Shown: one piece after another, positions 53,830 through 63,109 of the stretch
How positions within the stretch are numbered: the stretch's first letter is position 1
Layout of the letters: every line of letters begins with the position of its first letter
NCBI RefSeq assembly: GCF_014652375.1
Contig: NZ_BMYR01000006.1
Span: forward strand, 186,001-250,000
Reading direction: 5' to 3'
DNA: 64,000 bases
DNA from: Alishewanella tabrizica
Lineage (GTDB): Bacteria; Pseudomonadota; Gammaproteobacteria; Enterobacterales; Alteromonadaceae
Notes under the pieces: generated by a model
Seen by the model: the letters and a program-made list of their open reading frames with translations, nothing else
Databases searched by the model: none
What the model was told of the DNA's origin: nothing
Made by a program: the position numbers and the translations under genes

Positions 53830-56112
53830 ATGCGCAAGCTACTCTATTTACTGGTGCTATCTAGTACTGTGCTTAGCGCGCCTCTTTCTGCTGAAACCTT
53901 ATTCTTAGATGTGTTTTTAAATGGTGTTAAAGTTAAAGAGCTCGTGCAGTTCGAGTATGAACAAACACATTTTTGGAGCGATGAAAATGTCCTGCTCACG
54001 ACAAGTTTATCTGATTATGCAGCGGCACTAAGCGGTCGCATCGATTATTGTGCGCTTAATTTAATTCAATGCGAATACGATGTTTCTACGCAGCGGTTAT
54101 ACCTAACTGCGGAATTGGCGTTGTTTCCGGCACAACGTATTGTTGGGTTTTCCAAGAGCGGTTTGCAGCCGACTAAATCATTTGGTGCGTTGTTAAACTA
54201 TGATACTTATTTTCGTAATTTCAGTGGTGGTGTACAAACATTAGACTTACTGCAGCAATGGCGCGGTTTCGGCAACTTTGGCATGATTGAAACGACAGCG
54301 AACTACAGCAAATACTTTAGCAGTGAGTCCCAAAGTAGTACTAACCAAGGTTTGGTGCGTTACGACAGTTTTTGGCAATACAATGATGAAGCACATATGC
54401 GCTTCTTGCGAATTGGCGACATGGTGAGTGGTTCGAGTAGCTGGGCTCGTCAAGTTAGAATGGCGGGAGTAAAGTTATCACGTCGCTTTGAGTTAGATCC
54501 CCAATTTGTACGTTATCCCTATCCCGAATTTGTAGGCAGCGCCGTGCTGCCCTCTGATGTAGAAATTTTTATTAACAGTGCCAGGCTTTTTGCCGGACAG
54601 GTTGCTCCCGGGCCTTTTATTTTGGACAGTGAGCCGTCCATAACCGGTCTGGCAACGGCCACAATTATTACTACGGATATTACAGGGCAAGCCGTTAGCC
54701 GGGAAGTCGAGTTTTATATTGCCCCTGATTTGTTGCGTAAAGGCGTGTTTGACTATGATGTTAACTTGGGCGTATTAAGACAAAACTTCGGTATTCGCTC
54801 TTTTGATTATGCGAGTGATCCCTTAGGGATTGCCGATCTCAGGTACGGCATTTCGGATGCCGTGACCTTGGGGATGCATGCTGAAGTGGGTGCTGATATT
54901 TACAATTTGGGTGGAGGAACAGACTTTAACTTCGCCAACGTGGGGGTGATATCACTTGCAGCTGCGTATGGTAAAAATGAGCAAATAGGCGGATGGTTAG
55001 GCTTATTCGGTTATCGTTTTCAAACGCGTAGTTGGGGGGTAGCATTTAAATATAAACAGCAGCAGCAAACCTATCAGGACATTGGGACAACACAATGGGT
55101 GCCGCAAAATAAACGTGAGATCCAGGTTAATGCCGCTTATTCGTTTAATAATGGCGTTTCTATGGGAGCGGGGTATTTTGTTTTAGAACCTTTTGATGGG
55201 CAAAAACGCCAATTACTGTCGGTGTTTTACAGTCAATCCTTTGAAGTTGCTTCGTTGTCAGCCTCATTAAACTGGGACGCGGAGTTATCAGCAACCAGCT
55301 TTGGCCTAAACCTGTCGTTTCCTTTGGGGAGTCGTTATCGAGCTAACACCAATACCCAAAGGGATACAACTGGAAAAGTAAATTCGTTAGTTGCTATCAA
55401 TCAAGCGCGAGTGGGTAATCAGGGGGGGCGTTGGGCAGCTAATGCAGTTATCGGAACCGGTGATTATTCAGTTAGCGGTGGATGGAGAGGTAGCGCAGCA
55501 GAATATTCCGGTGGTTTCTATGATCGCGGGGACAGCAAAGGTTATTTTGCCCAAGCCTCTGGTGCGGTAGTGTGGGCTGAGAATACCTTGCTTTTGGGTA
55601 ATCGTATCGCAGATGCCTTTGCTATTGTTTCCACTGGCGGTTTAGCAAATGTCCCAGTGGTGGTAGAGAATCAATTGGTCGGGGAATCAGATCGTAATGG
55701 CTTGTTCCTTGTCACCGGTCTTGCTTCATACAATCCTGTCAATATCAGTATAAATACCAAAGTTTTACCACTCGACACCAATGTTGTCGATGATCGTGTA
55801 ACGATTATGGCAGCAGCAGGTCATGGCGCTAAAGTTAATTTTGAACTGTATCAAACCTATGCAGCGTTAGTTATTGTGCAGGATAAAAATGGTAGGCCTA
55901 TACCGGTAGGTAGCATTGCGACAATTAATAACGAAAATACACCTTTTTTTGTGGGGTGGGATGGTGAATTGTACTTAGAGAGGTTGCAAAGCACTAATAC
56001 AGTCATCTTAAAAAACGGCAAACTGACTTGTGTTATTTCGTTTAACTTTGCTGCTAAACCAAATGATATTCCGGTATTAGGGCCTTTTGTCTGTGATGCA
56101 AAGGAGAAATAA
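53830..56112 (+). CDS. csuD: outer membrane usher (CsuD-like)
   Basis: 760 residues, close to the usual CsuD length. Signal peptide, N-terminal periplasmic domain (LFLDVFLNGVKVKELV), 24-strand pore with SFDYASDPLGIADLRYGISD and a plug region near ELDPQFVRYPYPEFVGSAVLP, then C-terminal domains with GRPIPVGSIATINNEN. Assembles and secretes the pilus. GGGAGG precedes the ATG, three bases after the chaperone stop. Confidence 0.95.
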   Translation: MRKLLYLLVLSSTVLSAPLSAETLFLDVFLNGVKVKELVQFEYEQTHFWSDENVLLTTSLSDYAAALSGRIDYCALNLIQCEYDVSTQRLYLTAELALFPAQRIVGFSKSGLQPTKSFGALLNYDTYFRNFSGGVQTLDLLQQWRGFGNFGMIETTANYSKYFSSESQSSTNQGLVRYDSFWQYNDEAHMRFLRIGDMVSGSSSWARQVRMAGVKLSRRFELDPQFVRYPYPEFVGSAVLPSDVEIFINSARLFAGQVAPGPFILDSEPSITGLATATIITTDITGQAVSREVEFYIAPDLLRKGVFDYDVNLGVLRQNFGIRSFDYASDPLGIADLRYGISDAVTLGMHAEVGADIYNLGGGTDFNFANVGVISLAAAYGKNEQIGGWLGLFGYRFQTRSWGVAFKYKQQQQTYQDIGTTQWVPQNKREIQVNAAYSFNNGVSMGAGYFVLEPFDGQKRQLLSVFYSQSFEVASLSASLNWDAELSATSFGLNLSFPLGSRYRANTNTQRDTTGKVNSLVAINQARVGNQGGRWAANAVIGTGDYSVSGGWRGSAAEYSGGFYDRGDSKGYFAQASGAVVWAENTLLLGNRIADAFAIVSTGGLANVPVVVENQLVGESDRNGLFLVTGLASYNPVNISINTKVLPLDTNVVDDRVTIMAAAGHGAKVNFELYQTYAALVIVQDKNGRPIPVGSIATINNENTPFFVGWDGELYLERLQSTNTVILKNGKLTCVISFNFAAKPNDIPVLGPFVCDAKEK

Positions 56113-56113
56113 C

Positions 56114-57037
56114 ATGTCTACCAAATACGTGTTAGTGGCATTAGTCTGTTTAGCATTAATCAGCTTTAAACTGCAGGCCGGTTGTACAGTGGTTGGAAAC
56201 TCGACCCAAAATTTGGGCAGCTTCTCATCATCGCAGATAGCAACATCAACATTATCAACACGTTTTAGCTCTAATTTTAGCTGTAGTGGTTTTGTCAACT
56301 TACTTGACTACAGTCGAATCGATGCCACATTAGTCGCGGCAAACTTTGAACTACAAAATGCCAATGGTGACGCTATTCCTTACACATTGTATACAGATGC
56401 GGCCAGAAGTACCCCGTTTGTACTCAATAGTACTAAGGAATTCGGTTCTTTTAATCTTATCGATTTATTAGGGCTATTTGGTGATGATGGTACCATTCCA
56501 CTCTATTTCGATACTGCTGTCGCCAATGTTTCGGCAGGCACTTACAGCGATACTATTGCCATATTTTGGCGATGGGATTATTGCTCCGGCATCGGTTTAT
56601 TGGGAATTTGTATTGGCCGTGATAAGGGCAGTGAAACGATAATAATCAATGTACAACTCACTGTTACAGGTAGCTGTAGTATCCAAACAACGGATGTGTC
56701 GCTCGGTAGTTTGACTTATCTAGGCAATGTGAGCAGTGCCATTTTGCCCTTAAATATTAATTGTACCAAGCAGTTAAGTTATCAATATTATGTTGATGGT
56801 GGCGATAATTTTGCAAACGGTCAGCGCAATATGGTGTTAAATGCCGAGGCCATTCCTTATGTTATCAAGACGACGGATGGTCATACGGCTGTTGGGCCGA
56901 GCATGGCGCATAGTATTGCCGGGCTTGGCAGTGGTCAGGTGCAAGGGTTTCAGCTACTCGTGTTAACTATCGCGGAAGACAGATTCCCGATGCCAGGTGT
57001 GTATCGCGATCAAGTCAGAGTGATTGTAGAATTCTAA
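56114..57037 (+). CDS. csuE: two-domain tip adhesin (CsuE-like)
   Basis: 307 residues from ATG 56114 (AAGGAG upstream, one base past the usher stop). Signal peptide ends LQAGC. Two SCPU-like domains: residues 22-190 and 195-305 (CSIQTTDVSLGSLTYLG, LPLNINCTKQLSYQYYVDGG, GVYRDQVRVIVEF). Size and double domain fit CsuE tip proteins whose first domain carries hydrophobic binding loops. Last gene of the pilus operon. Confidence 0.9.
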   Translation: MSTKYVLVALVCLALISFKLQAGCTVVGNSTQNLGSFSSSQIATSTLSTRFSSNFSCSGFVNLLDYSRIDATLVAANFELQNANGDAIPYTLYTDAARSTPFVLNSTKEFGSFNLIDLLGLFGDDGTIPLYFDTAVANVSAGTYSDTIAIFWRWDYCSGIGLLGICIGRDKGSETIIINVQLTVTGSCSIQTTDVSLGSLTYLGNVSSAILPLNINCTKQLSYQYYVDGGDNFANGQRNMVLNAEAIPYVIKTTDGHTAVGPSMAHSIAGLGSGQVQGFQLLVLTIAEDRFPMPGVYRDQVRVIVEF

Positions 57038-57142
57038 ATGACCAAATACGACCAACACGCCCTAGTTTGTTGGTAATGTCAGAACTAACTTAAAACCTTA
57101 GTGAGCGATATTAAGCGTTCTACTAGGTGATATGTCAGAGCG

Positions 57143-58540
57143 TTACCATGCTTTCATTTTGCGATAAATGGTTGAAGCGCTTACGCCAAGATACGCAGCT
57201 GCTAAGGGGATATTGCCATCGCAACTGGCAATAGCCGATAAAATGGTATTTTTTTCTACAATCCATAAGGGCACAATATCTCGGTGCGAGTGCACAGGAT
57301 TTGGGGGATTCTGACTGGTTTGATTAGCGGGCGTATTCTTTAACGTATCGTATTGATGTTTGACAACATTACTCGGTAGCATTGACATTGAAACTACCGC
57401 TTCATCATGCATAACTACAATATTTTCAATGGTATTTTGCAACTCACGAATGTTACCAGGCCAATCATAGTTTAAAAAAAACTGCTCAACTTCCGGTGAG
57501 AATTGTTGAAACGCTTTACCGTTTTCGACAGATTTTTTCTGTAAGATATGCTTTGCTAACAGAAGTACATCATTGCCACGCTCACGTAGCGGTGGCAGCT
57601 TTACCGGTATCACATTCAATCGGTAATATAAATCCTCTCTAAATCTGCCTTCGCCCACCTCAGCAGACGGGTTACGATTAGTGGCACAGATAATACGAAC
57701 ATCGCTTTGTTGCAATTCATTGCTGCCAACTTTGCAAAACGTGCCTGTCTGTAAAAAACGTAATAATTTAGCTTGTAACGATAACGCCATCTCACATATT
57801 TCATCTAAGAAAAGTGTGCCGCCATTGGCTACCTCTATTGCGCCTTTGCGTTCTGTAAGTGCACCACTGAACGCCCCTTTTACATGCCCAAAAAACTCTG
57901 ATTCGAACAGTTCTGCAGGGATAGCCGCACAATTAATAGCAATAAATGGCCCTTGGCTGCGAGCACCAGAATTATGCAACGTTTGCGCACATACCTCTTT
58001 GCCTGTGCCACTTTCACCGGTAACAAATACGCTGGCTTTACTTCGTGAAGCGCTATGCAATAACCTGAACACCGTTTGCATTGCTAGGGATTCCCCTACT
58101 ACATTTTCTTTTGATAAAAGTAGCTTTTCCGTTTTATGGTTAGTCGTTACCTGATCTTCTTTGTTTTGTTTGTTAGCATTAATTACTGATGCAACTAAAC
58201 GCTCAGCAGTAAAAGGTTTTTCGATAAAATCAAAGCCTCCCAAACGCATGGCTTCAACGGCAATATCAATGGAGCTATCTGATGTAATAATTACGACTTG
58301 AGCCGCGGAACTTAGTTTTTTCACAAACTGCAGTACATCAAGTCCACTAATATCAGGAAGTTTGACGTCTTGTACAATAACAGCCGGCATGTGTTGTTGA
58401 ATTGCGGCTAAAGCAGAGTAACCATCAATAAAATGTTTAGTTGTAAATCCGGCTTTTTCCAATTGTCTGCAATATAAGGCACCACTTGACAGGCTGTCCT
58501 CAACCACATAGACAAGGGTATTGTGGTTTACTTTATTCAT
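57143..58540 (-). CDS. NtrC-family sigma54-dependent response regulator
   Basis: 465 residues. Receiver domain with phospho-acceptor Asp58 (VIVQDVKLPDISG) and VEDS at 13-16; AAA+ domain with Walker A GESGTGKE, sigma54-contact loop as GAFSGA (usually GAFTGA), and Walker B GTLFLDEI; C-terminal Fis-type HTH with LAAAYLGVSASTIYRKMKAW. Likely activates the sigma54-type promoter of the Csu operon. Translated with the Hpt protein (8-base overlap). Confidence 0.93.
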   Translation of the reverse strand: MNKVNHNTLVYVVEDSLSSGALYCRQLEKAGFTTKHFIDGYSALAAIQQHMPAVIVQDVKLPDISGLDVLQFVKKLSSAAQVVIITSDSSIDIAVEAMRLGGFDFIEKPFTAERLVASVINANKQNKEDQVTTNHKTEKLLLSKENVVGESLAMQTVFRLLHSASRSKASVFVTGESGTGKEVCAQTLHNSGARSQGPFIAINCAAIPAELFESEFFGHVKGAFSGALTERKGAIEVANGGTLFLDEICEMALSLQAKLLRFLQTGTFCKVGSNELQQSDVRIICATNRNPSAEVGEGRFREDLYYRLNVIPVKLPPLRERGNDVLLLAKHILQKKSVENGKAFQQFSPEVEQFFLNYDWPGNIRELQNTIENIVVMHDEAVVSMSMLPSNVVKHQYDTLKNTPANQTSQNPPNPVHSHRDIVPLWIVEKNTILSAIASCDGNIPLAAAYLGVSASTIYRKMKAW

Positions 58541-58925
58541 AATTGTCCTTGCTTGTACCTTGAGATTTGAAATGAAACCGATAAAGCGCTAGCGTTTGCT
58601 GGCCAATCGCCATGAGCTCTTTTGCATATTCAAATCGTTGAAGTGGCGTTAGTAACCTAGCTTCATACAGTGCATTAGCCATAAAAGCTAATTTGCTGGC
58701 ACCGTACAGCGCGGTTGAATTTTTTAGGATATGTAAGGCATCCGTAATTACTGCATTATCTTGCTCAACAGTGGCTATGTTGATTTTATGCAGCAATTGC
58801 TGTAACTCTTGAATAAATAAATGCAAAAGCTGGTGCGTGACGTCATCACCTAAATCATCAACTATTGCTTGAGTTACCGTTTGATCAAGCAAAGGGAGGG
58901 AAACCGATGCATTACTACTTATCAT
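58533..58925 (-). CDS. Hpt phosphotransfer protein
   Basis: 130 residues from ATG 58925 (AAGGAT upstream); a start at 59000 lacks a ribosome site. A four-helix bundle with the acceptor His in LHILKNSTALYGASKL, matching the HxLKG-like Hpt motif. Moves phosphate between a hybrid kinase or receiver and the NtrC-type regulator. Overlaps the regulator gene by eight bases. No sensor kinase is coded nearby. Confidence 0.82.
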   Translation of the reverse strand: MISSNASVSLPLLDQTVTQAIVDDLGDDVTHQLLHLFIQELQQLLHKINIATVEQDNAVITDALHILKNSTALYGASKLAFMANALYEARLLTPLQRFEYAKELMAIGQQTLALYRFHFKSQGTSKDNYE

Positions 58926-59059
58926 AGCCTTATCCTTATAGGATATTATTGCGTTGTTATGGCACAAATGCTTAACGGCAGTTGAAAATGTAAAGAGCAA
59001 GCAATTTGTACAGTTAGGCTAATTTTTAGGAAGAGTTATCACACAACATATCAATTTAG

Positions 59060-59074
59060 TTTGCACATTGCGAA
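59060..59074. promoter_or_regulatory. dyad like that before the Csu operon
   Basis: TTTGCACATTGCGAA, 12/15 identical to TTTGCAAAATGCAAA at 51815-51829. About 135 bases before the Hpt start on the strand that reads toward Hpt, so it may give the regulator operon feedback from its own NtrC-type protein. Confidence 0.4.
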
Positions 59075-59099
59075 GCAAATTGCAAATGCGTGTCAACGT

Positions 59100-59909
59100 T
59101 TATGGCACCCATATTTCAAGATTGTTGTTAAGTGTATTAGGCTTCCCCAATAAATAGCCCTGTACAACATCACAACCCAGTTGGCTTAGGATGTGTAATT
59201 GGGTTTCCGTTTCAACGCCTTCAGCAATGATCTGTAAACCTAAACGTTGCGCCATAGCAATAATGGCGCTGCATAATGTAAAGTCATCATTATTATTGTT
59301 AATGCCATCAATAAAGCTACGATCAATTTTTAATCCATCAATATTGAATTTTCGCAATAAGCTCAATGACGCGAAACCCGTACCAAAATCGTCTAACCAT
59401 ATTTGGATCCCTTCGCGTTGAAAGGCATTAAAAACATTGGAAATTTTTTGTGGGTTATTAATCAATGCAGTTTCAGTGAGTTCAAGCTTAATAGCTGTAG
59501 CGGGTAATGATAAAGTATGCACAAGTGACATAATCAATTCAAAAATGTCGCTATGTAATAATTGGACTGGCGAAATATTTAGCGACAGACATATATCACT
59601 AAGCCCCTGATTCATCATGCATTTAAGATCTACTAATGCTTGATGAATTATCCAATGACCTAATTCAAGGATTTGGCCAGATTGCTCGGCACATGGAATA
59701 AAATCTGCTGGTGAAATAAGGCCGAATTGCGGTGATTGACAGCGTGCCAAAGATTCAAACCCTATAAGTTTGCCAGTGTTAACTGAGATCAAAGGTTGAT
59801 AAGCCATACTAAAATGTTTGTGTTTTAACGCGAGATTAATGATTTTAGTAAGGCGATCCCAGTCAGTGTCTTCACCATTTTCACAAAATACAATTTGTTT
59901 TGTTGGCAT
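59100..59909 (-). CDS. stand-alone EAL phosphodiesterase
   Basis: 269 residues from ATG 59909 (GGAG upstream). One EAL domain: the signature is FESLARC (ESL in place of EAL), plus LNISPVQL, ELTETAL, DDFGTGFASLSLL and KIDRSFIDG, so the metal and base residues seem present. Hydrolyses c-di-GMP in the cytosol. It sits between Hpt and the receiver, and would tie pilus expression to c-di-GMP (inference). Related in style to RocR/YcgF-type EALs. Confidence 0.88.
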   Translation of the reverse strand: MPTKQIVFCENGEDTDWDRLTKIINLALKHKHFSMAYQPLISVNTGKLIGFESLARCQSPQFGLISPADFIPCAEQSGQILELGHWIIHQALVDLKCMMNQGLSDICLSLNISPVQLLHSDIFELIMSLVHTLSLPATAIKLELTETALINNPQKISNVFNAFQREGIQIWLDDFGTGFASLSLLRKFNIDGLKIDRSFIDGINNNNDDFTLCSAIIAMAQRLGLQIIAEGVETETQLHILSQLGCDVVQGYLLGKPNTLNNNLEIWVP

Positions 59910-59976
59910 GATGTGTTGCTCCGAAAGCATCAAAAAATATTGATATGCTTTTTAAGAGCATAGAATAGGCCAAGTT

Positions 59977-60354
59977 TTAGTAAACGGTTGGCCAATTGTT
60001 TAGAAAAGATTCTAGTGCTGGTTTTGTTATAGGTTTCTTTAAATAATGTGTAATCCCTTTTTTAAAAAGGGCGGATAATTCGTCTGGATCCGTAATTCCG
60101 GTAAGCGCGATTTTTGGCGTATCACGATTAAGTTGCTCCTTTGCACATAATTTAATCGCGACGTCACTGCCATTTAAACCAGGCATTTGTTCATCAAGGA
60201 AAATGAGATCAAATAGATGTTGCTCAGCATGCAAGAGTGCTGCATTCCCGTTATCAACAGCGGTCACCATGCAACCAAGCTTTTCAAGCATGATCTTCGT
60301 AGCTGCTTTACAGGGTACGCTATCATCAGCAAGCAGTACGCGAATCTCATGCAT
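59977..60354 (-). CDS. single-domain response regulator (CheY-like)
   Basis: 125 residues from ATG 60354. Receiver with acidic pair LADD, phospho-acceptor in IFLDEQMPGLNG, Thr in IALTGI and Lys in HYLKKP. No output domain. Together with the Hpt protein it could act as an intermediate of a phosphorelay. Head of the minus-strand set receiver, EAL, Hpt, NtrC regulator. Confidence 0.9.
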   Translation of the reverse strand: MHEIRVLLADDSVPCKAATKIMLEKLGCMVTAVDNGNAALLHAEQHLFDLIFLDEQMPGLNGSDVAIKLCAKEQLNRDTPKIALTGITDPDELSALFKKGITHYLKKPITKPALESFLNNWPTVY

Positions 60355-60477
60355 GGAATACGTGTTCAAGCAGTTCGAGTGATTGTTGCATACATCCATC
60401 CTGATCAGTGGATAACACCTAATTGCATTAAGGTAAGTAGCATCTGGCTAAAAAACGTCTAAAAAAATACGTTATTA

Positions 60478-60508
60478 GGCTATTAAAAACAAGGCGCATT
60501 TAATAGCC
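60478..60508. terminator. hairpin after the TonB receptor
   Basis: Arms GGCTATTAAA and TTTAATAGCC, 11-base loop, followed on the minus strand by TAATAACGTATTTTTTT. Ends the receptor transcript at 60547. Confidence 0.55.
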
Positions 60509-60546
60509 CAAGGGATCTAATTGGCTTGTCCGCAGCAATAAAAATG

Positions 60547-62595
60547 TTAAAAAGTATAGGTTGCGCTAATACGTAAGGTTCTAGGTTCCATAGGATGTAC
60601 ATGTCGATCTTCAATACCCTCTGCCGCTTCAGTGTTTAATCGAGACGCATAAAAATATTCTATATCACTGGCTTTGCTGTTGAGTATATTTAAAAGATCT
60701 AGAGAAATGTGCCATCTTGACCAGGTGTACTTCAAATTGCCATTTAGCACAGTAGACGAGGCAGAACGTTGTTCATTAAAACTATCCAGTGTGCGTTTGC
60801 CAAAATGGCGCAGACGCAAGCTTGTTTGCCAAGCGTCATCGGCTTTATAAATAAGCCCCATACTTAACACCATGGGTAATGAACCATCAATATAATTTCC
60901 CTCATCTGGTGCATCTTCAGTAAATCGTGAGCGGGTAAGCGCCAGTTCTGTGTCTAAACTCCAGCGGTTATTTAACCAATAGTATGCCGCCACCTCTAGG
61001 CCATAGCGGCGCGATGCACGACTAGGCTCGTTGGTACCCGCATCGCCAACATATAATAGTTCCGAGTCCATGTCTAAGTGCCACAATGCGACAGAGGCGT
61101 TAAAGGTCGTAAAATCGAAATACCGCATGCCAAGTTCGGCGCCGGTGCTACGCACTAAAAAGTCTACTGGCTCAATGGCTTCATCAGTTTGCGGTACTCG
61201 TGTTGCTGTAGTGCCGCGGGCATCATTAGAGTGAAAACCTTGTCCCACATTAAAATAGGTTTGCCAATTGGCGCTCATTTGATAGCTTAACCCGCCTTTT
61301 AACGAGAAAATACCATCAGATGACTTACCGCTATTTGCCGCGTCGTTACTCTCTACGCGGGCACGCATTACATCATAACGGGCGCCAACATGCAGAAGCC
61401 ATTGTTCTGTTAACGCAAAGGTGTTTTGGTTAAATAAAGCAATGCTACGTTGTAGCACCGCGTCTTCACGCACCGTATTGAATCTTTGACGGGCTTGAGT
61501 GTTATAGAGGCCAACTTCGTCGATATCATCAATGCGGGTTTGTACACCTACAAGGTACTCGGCAGCCATACCGCCGATGTCTTGATGCCAATGTCGGCTG
61601 ACTTCTCCGCCATAGATAAGACGCGAATCTGTTTGCTCAAACTGATCGCCATTAACTGGATCAGATAAAAAGTAGGTAAAGTTTGACCATAAATCGAGCT
61701 CTGAACGAATAACATAAGCATTTGCCTGCCACGTCTCGGCAAGCCAGCTACCCGATACGCTGTAACGCGAGCTTTCCCCGCCTAATGTGGTATCCAGTGA
61801 ACCCAAGCGATCAATGACACCGGCATTTATAGCGCGTTGCGGCACCTGATCCGCGGCATTCCAACTGTTATCATATGCCATAACGGTTAGGGCAAATTGC
61901 CCGTTTTCAAGACGTTGACTGTAACGACTAAGCAGATTCACTTTACGCGTATTTTCAGATATGTCTTGCCAGGGACCGTCATAGCCTTGCAGCTCAGAGG
62001 CTAAAAGCAAATTGCCCTCGGGTGTTTTTAAGCTGCCTTTTGCTAGTAAGCGCTGATAGGCATTTTGTCCGACAGTTAATGAGATATCATTACGTGTGGT
62101 ATTTTGAAGGCCAAAACGTGCTGTGCCTGCGGCAGAAAAATCACCGCTGTTGGCGTGATAAGTGCCTTTTTGATAATCAATTTGGCTGATCGTTTCGGGG
62201 ATAATAAAGTTTAAATCGGTATAACCTTGGCCATGGCCATGACTACGCATATTGACGGGCATGCCATCGACAAAGTTGGAAAAGTCGGTGCCATGATCTA
62301 AATTAAAGCCTCTTAAAAAATACTGATTAGATTTGCCGCTACCACTGTGCTGCGTAACAACCATGCCAGGTATAAATTCTAAAATTTCACCGGTACGTAA
62401 TAAAGGCCGATCTAAAATTTCGGCATTACCGATAACCCCTTCAGAGGCGCTACTACTGTGGCCAAGTAGGTCAATCTGCCGGCCTTTAATTAGAATATTT
62501 TCAATAGCATGTGATGATAATGGATCTGCCTGTAGGCTGTGTGAGAACGAGACGAGGCTACAAACGCTTAAACATAATAAAGAGTGTTTATACAT
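60547..62595 (-). CDS. TonB-dependent receptor next to HupE-like protein
   Basis: 682 residues. Signal peptide, TonB-box region IENILIKGRQIDLL, plug with RTGEILEFIPGMVVTQHSGSGKSNQYFLRGF and NMRSHGHGQGYTDLNFIIPE, barrel ending with RISATYTF. The HGHGQG stretch and the neighbouring HupE-like protein suggest a metal ligand such as nickel or cobalt; this is inference. Starts two bases after the stop of the preceding gene (62598), so co-transcribed with it and the TPR protein. Confidence 0.9.
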   Translation of the reverse strand: MYKHSLLCLSVCSLVSFSHSLQADPLSSHAIENILIKGRQIDLLGHSSSASEGVIGNAEILDRPLLRTGEILEFIPGMVVTQHSGSGKSNQYFLRGFNLDHGTDFSNFVDGMPVNMRSHGHGQGYTDLNFIIPETISQIDYQKGTYHANSGDFSAAGTARFGLQNTTRNDISLTVGQNAYQRLLAKGSLKTPEGNLLLASELQGYDGPWQDISENTRKVNLLSRYSQRLENGQFALTVMAYDNSWNAADQVPQRAINAGVIDRLGSLDTTLGGESSRYSVSGSWLAETWQANAYVIRSELDLWSNFTYFLSDPVNGDQFEQTDSRLIYGGEVSRHWHQDIGGMAAEYLVGVQTRIDDIDEVGLYNTQARQRFNTVREDAVLQRSIALFNQNTFALTEQWLLHVGARYDVMRARVESNDAANSGKSSDGIFSLKGGLSYQMSANWQTYFNVGQGFHSNDARGTTATRVPQTDEAIEPVDFLVRSTGAELGMRYFDFTTFNASVALWHLDMDSELLYVGDAGTNEPSRASRRYGLEVAAYYWLNNRWSLDTELALTRSRFTEDAPDEGNYIDGSLPMVLSMGLIYKADDAWQTSLRLRHFGKRTLDSFNEQRSASSTVLNGNLKYTWSRWHISLDLLNILNSKASDIEYFYASRLNTEAAEGIEDRHVHPMEPRTLRISATYTF

Positions 62596-62597
62596 GG

Positions 62598-63107
62598 TTA
62601 ATCCTTAACGTTGGGGAAAATTCTCTCGTCTTCAGCTAAGACTGCGTTAGCTTTAAGATTATTGATGTTCCAGCTGAGTAAGAGTTTATGGCTATGGCCT
62701 GTCTCGAATAAGGCGTTATAAGATAATTGTACTAATGGATTATTTGAACAATCTGCGGTTATTTGTAAGAGCACATAGGGTTGTTGTTGAATATGTTGCA
62801 CCTGCCAAGTTGTAGCGGGTAATAACACTAAGGCGCAGGGCGTGCCTTCGCTATTCAGCTTTACTTGGGAATCAATATAGTGCGCAATACTTTCATATGA
62901 TGCGGTAATCTGTTTCCAGCTTATCTGATTGGTTTGCTCAGATAATAAGTTGGCACTGGCTAAATCATGTATAGCGACTTTATAGAGTAACTGTATTTGC
63001 GCATTTTTTTCAGAGATATCTAAGTAAGCTGTACTAAATTTATGGGCGTAAGCTGCGGGCGCAACAAAAAATAAATGGATAATAACGCTGATGAAGAATG
63101 TTCTCAT
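62598..63107 (-). CDS. HupE-like N-terminal domain protein, stand-alone
   Basis: 169 residues. Signal peptide ends AYAHKFS. The mature part, AHKFSTAYLDISEKNAQIQL onward, resembles the extracytoplasmic N-terminal domain of long HupE/UreJ_2-type metal permeases, but the protein stops at about the point where their membrane domain would begin. The reading frame is intact and the downstream receptor follows at once, so this is a separate small protein rather than a frameshift remnant. Probably periplasmic, linked to the TonB receptor. Confidence 0.65.
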   Translation of the reverse strand: MRTFFISVIIHLFFVAPAAYAHKFSTAYLDISEKNAQIQLLYKVAIHDLASANLLSEQTNQISWKQITASYESIAHYIDSQVKLNSEGTPCALVLLPATTWQVQHIQQQPYVLLQITADCSNNPLVQLSYNALFETGHSHKLLLSWNINNLKANAVLAEDERIFPNVKD

Positions 63108-63109
63108 AT

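Noticed and set aside
57049-57074. Terminator of the Csu operon (ACCAACA/TGTTGGT)
   Set aside because: Only seven-base arms with a 10-base loop and no T tract; too weak to list.
58981-59100. sigma54 promoter for the Hpt/regulator operon
   Set aside because: No GG-N10-GC element with the right surrounding bases was found; only the dyad is reported.
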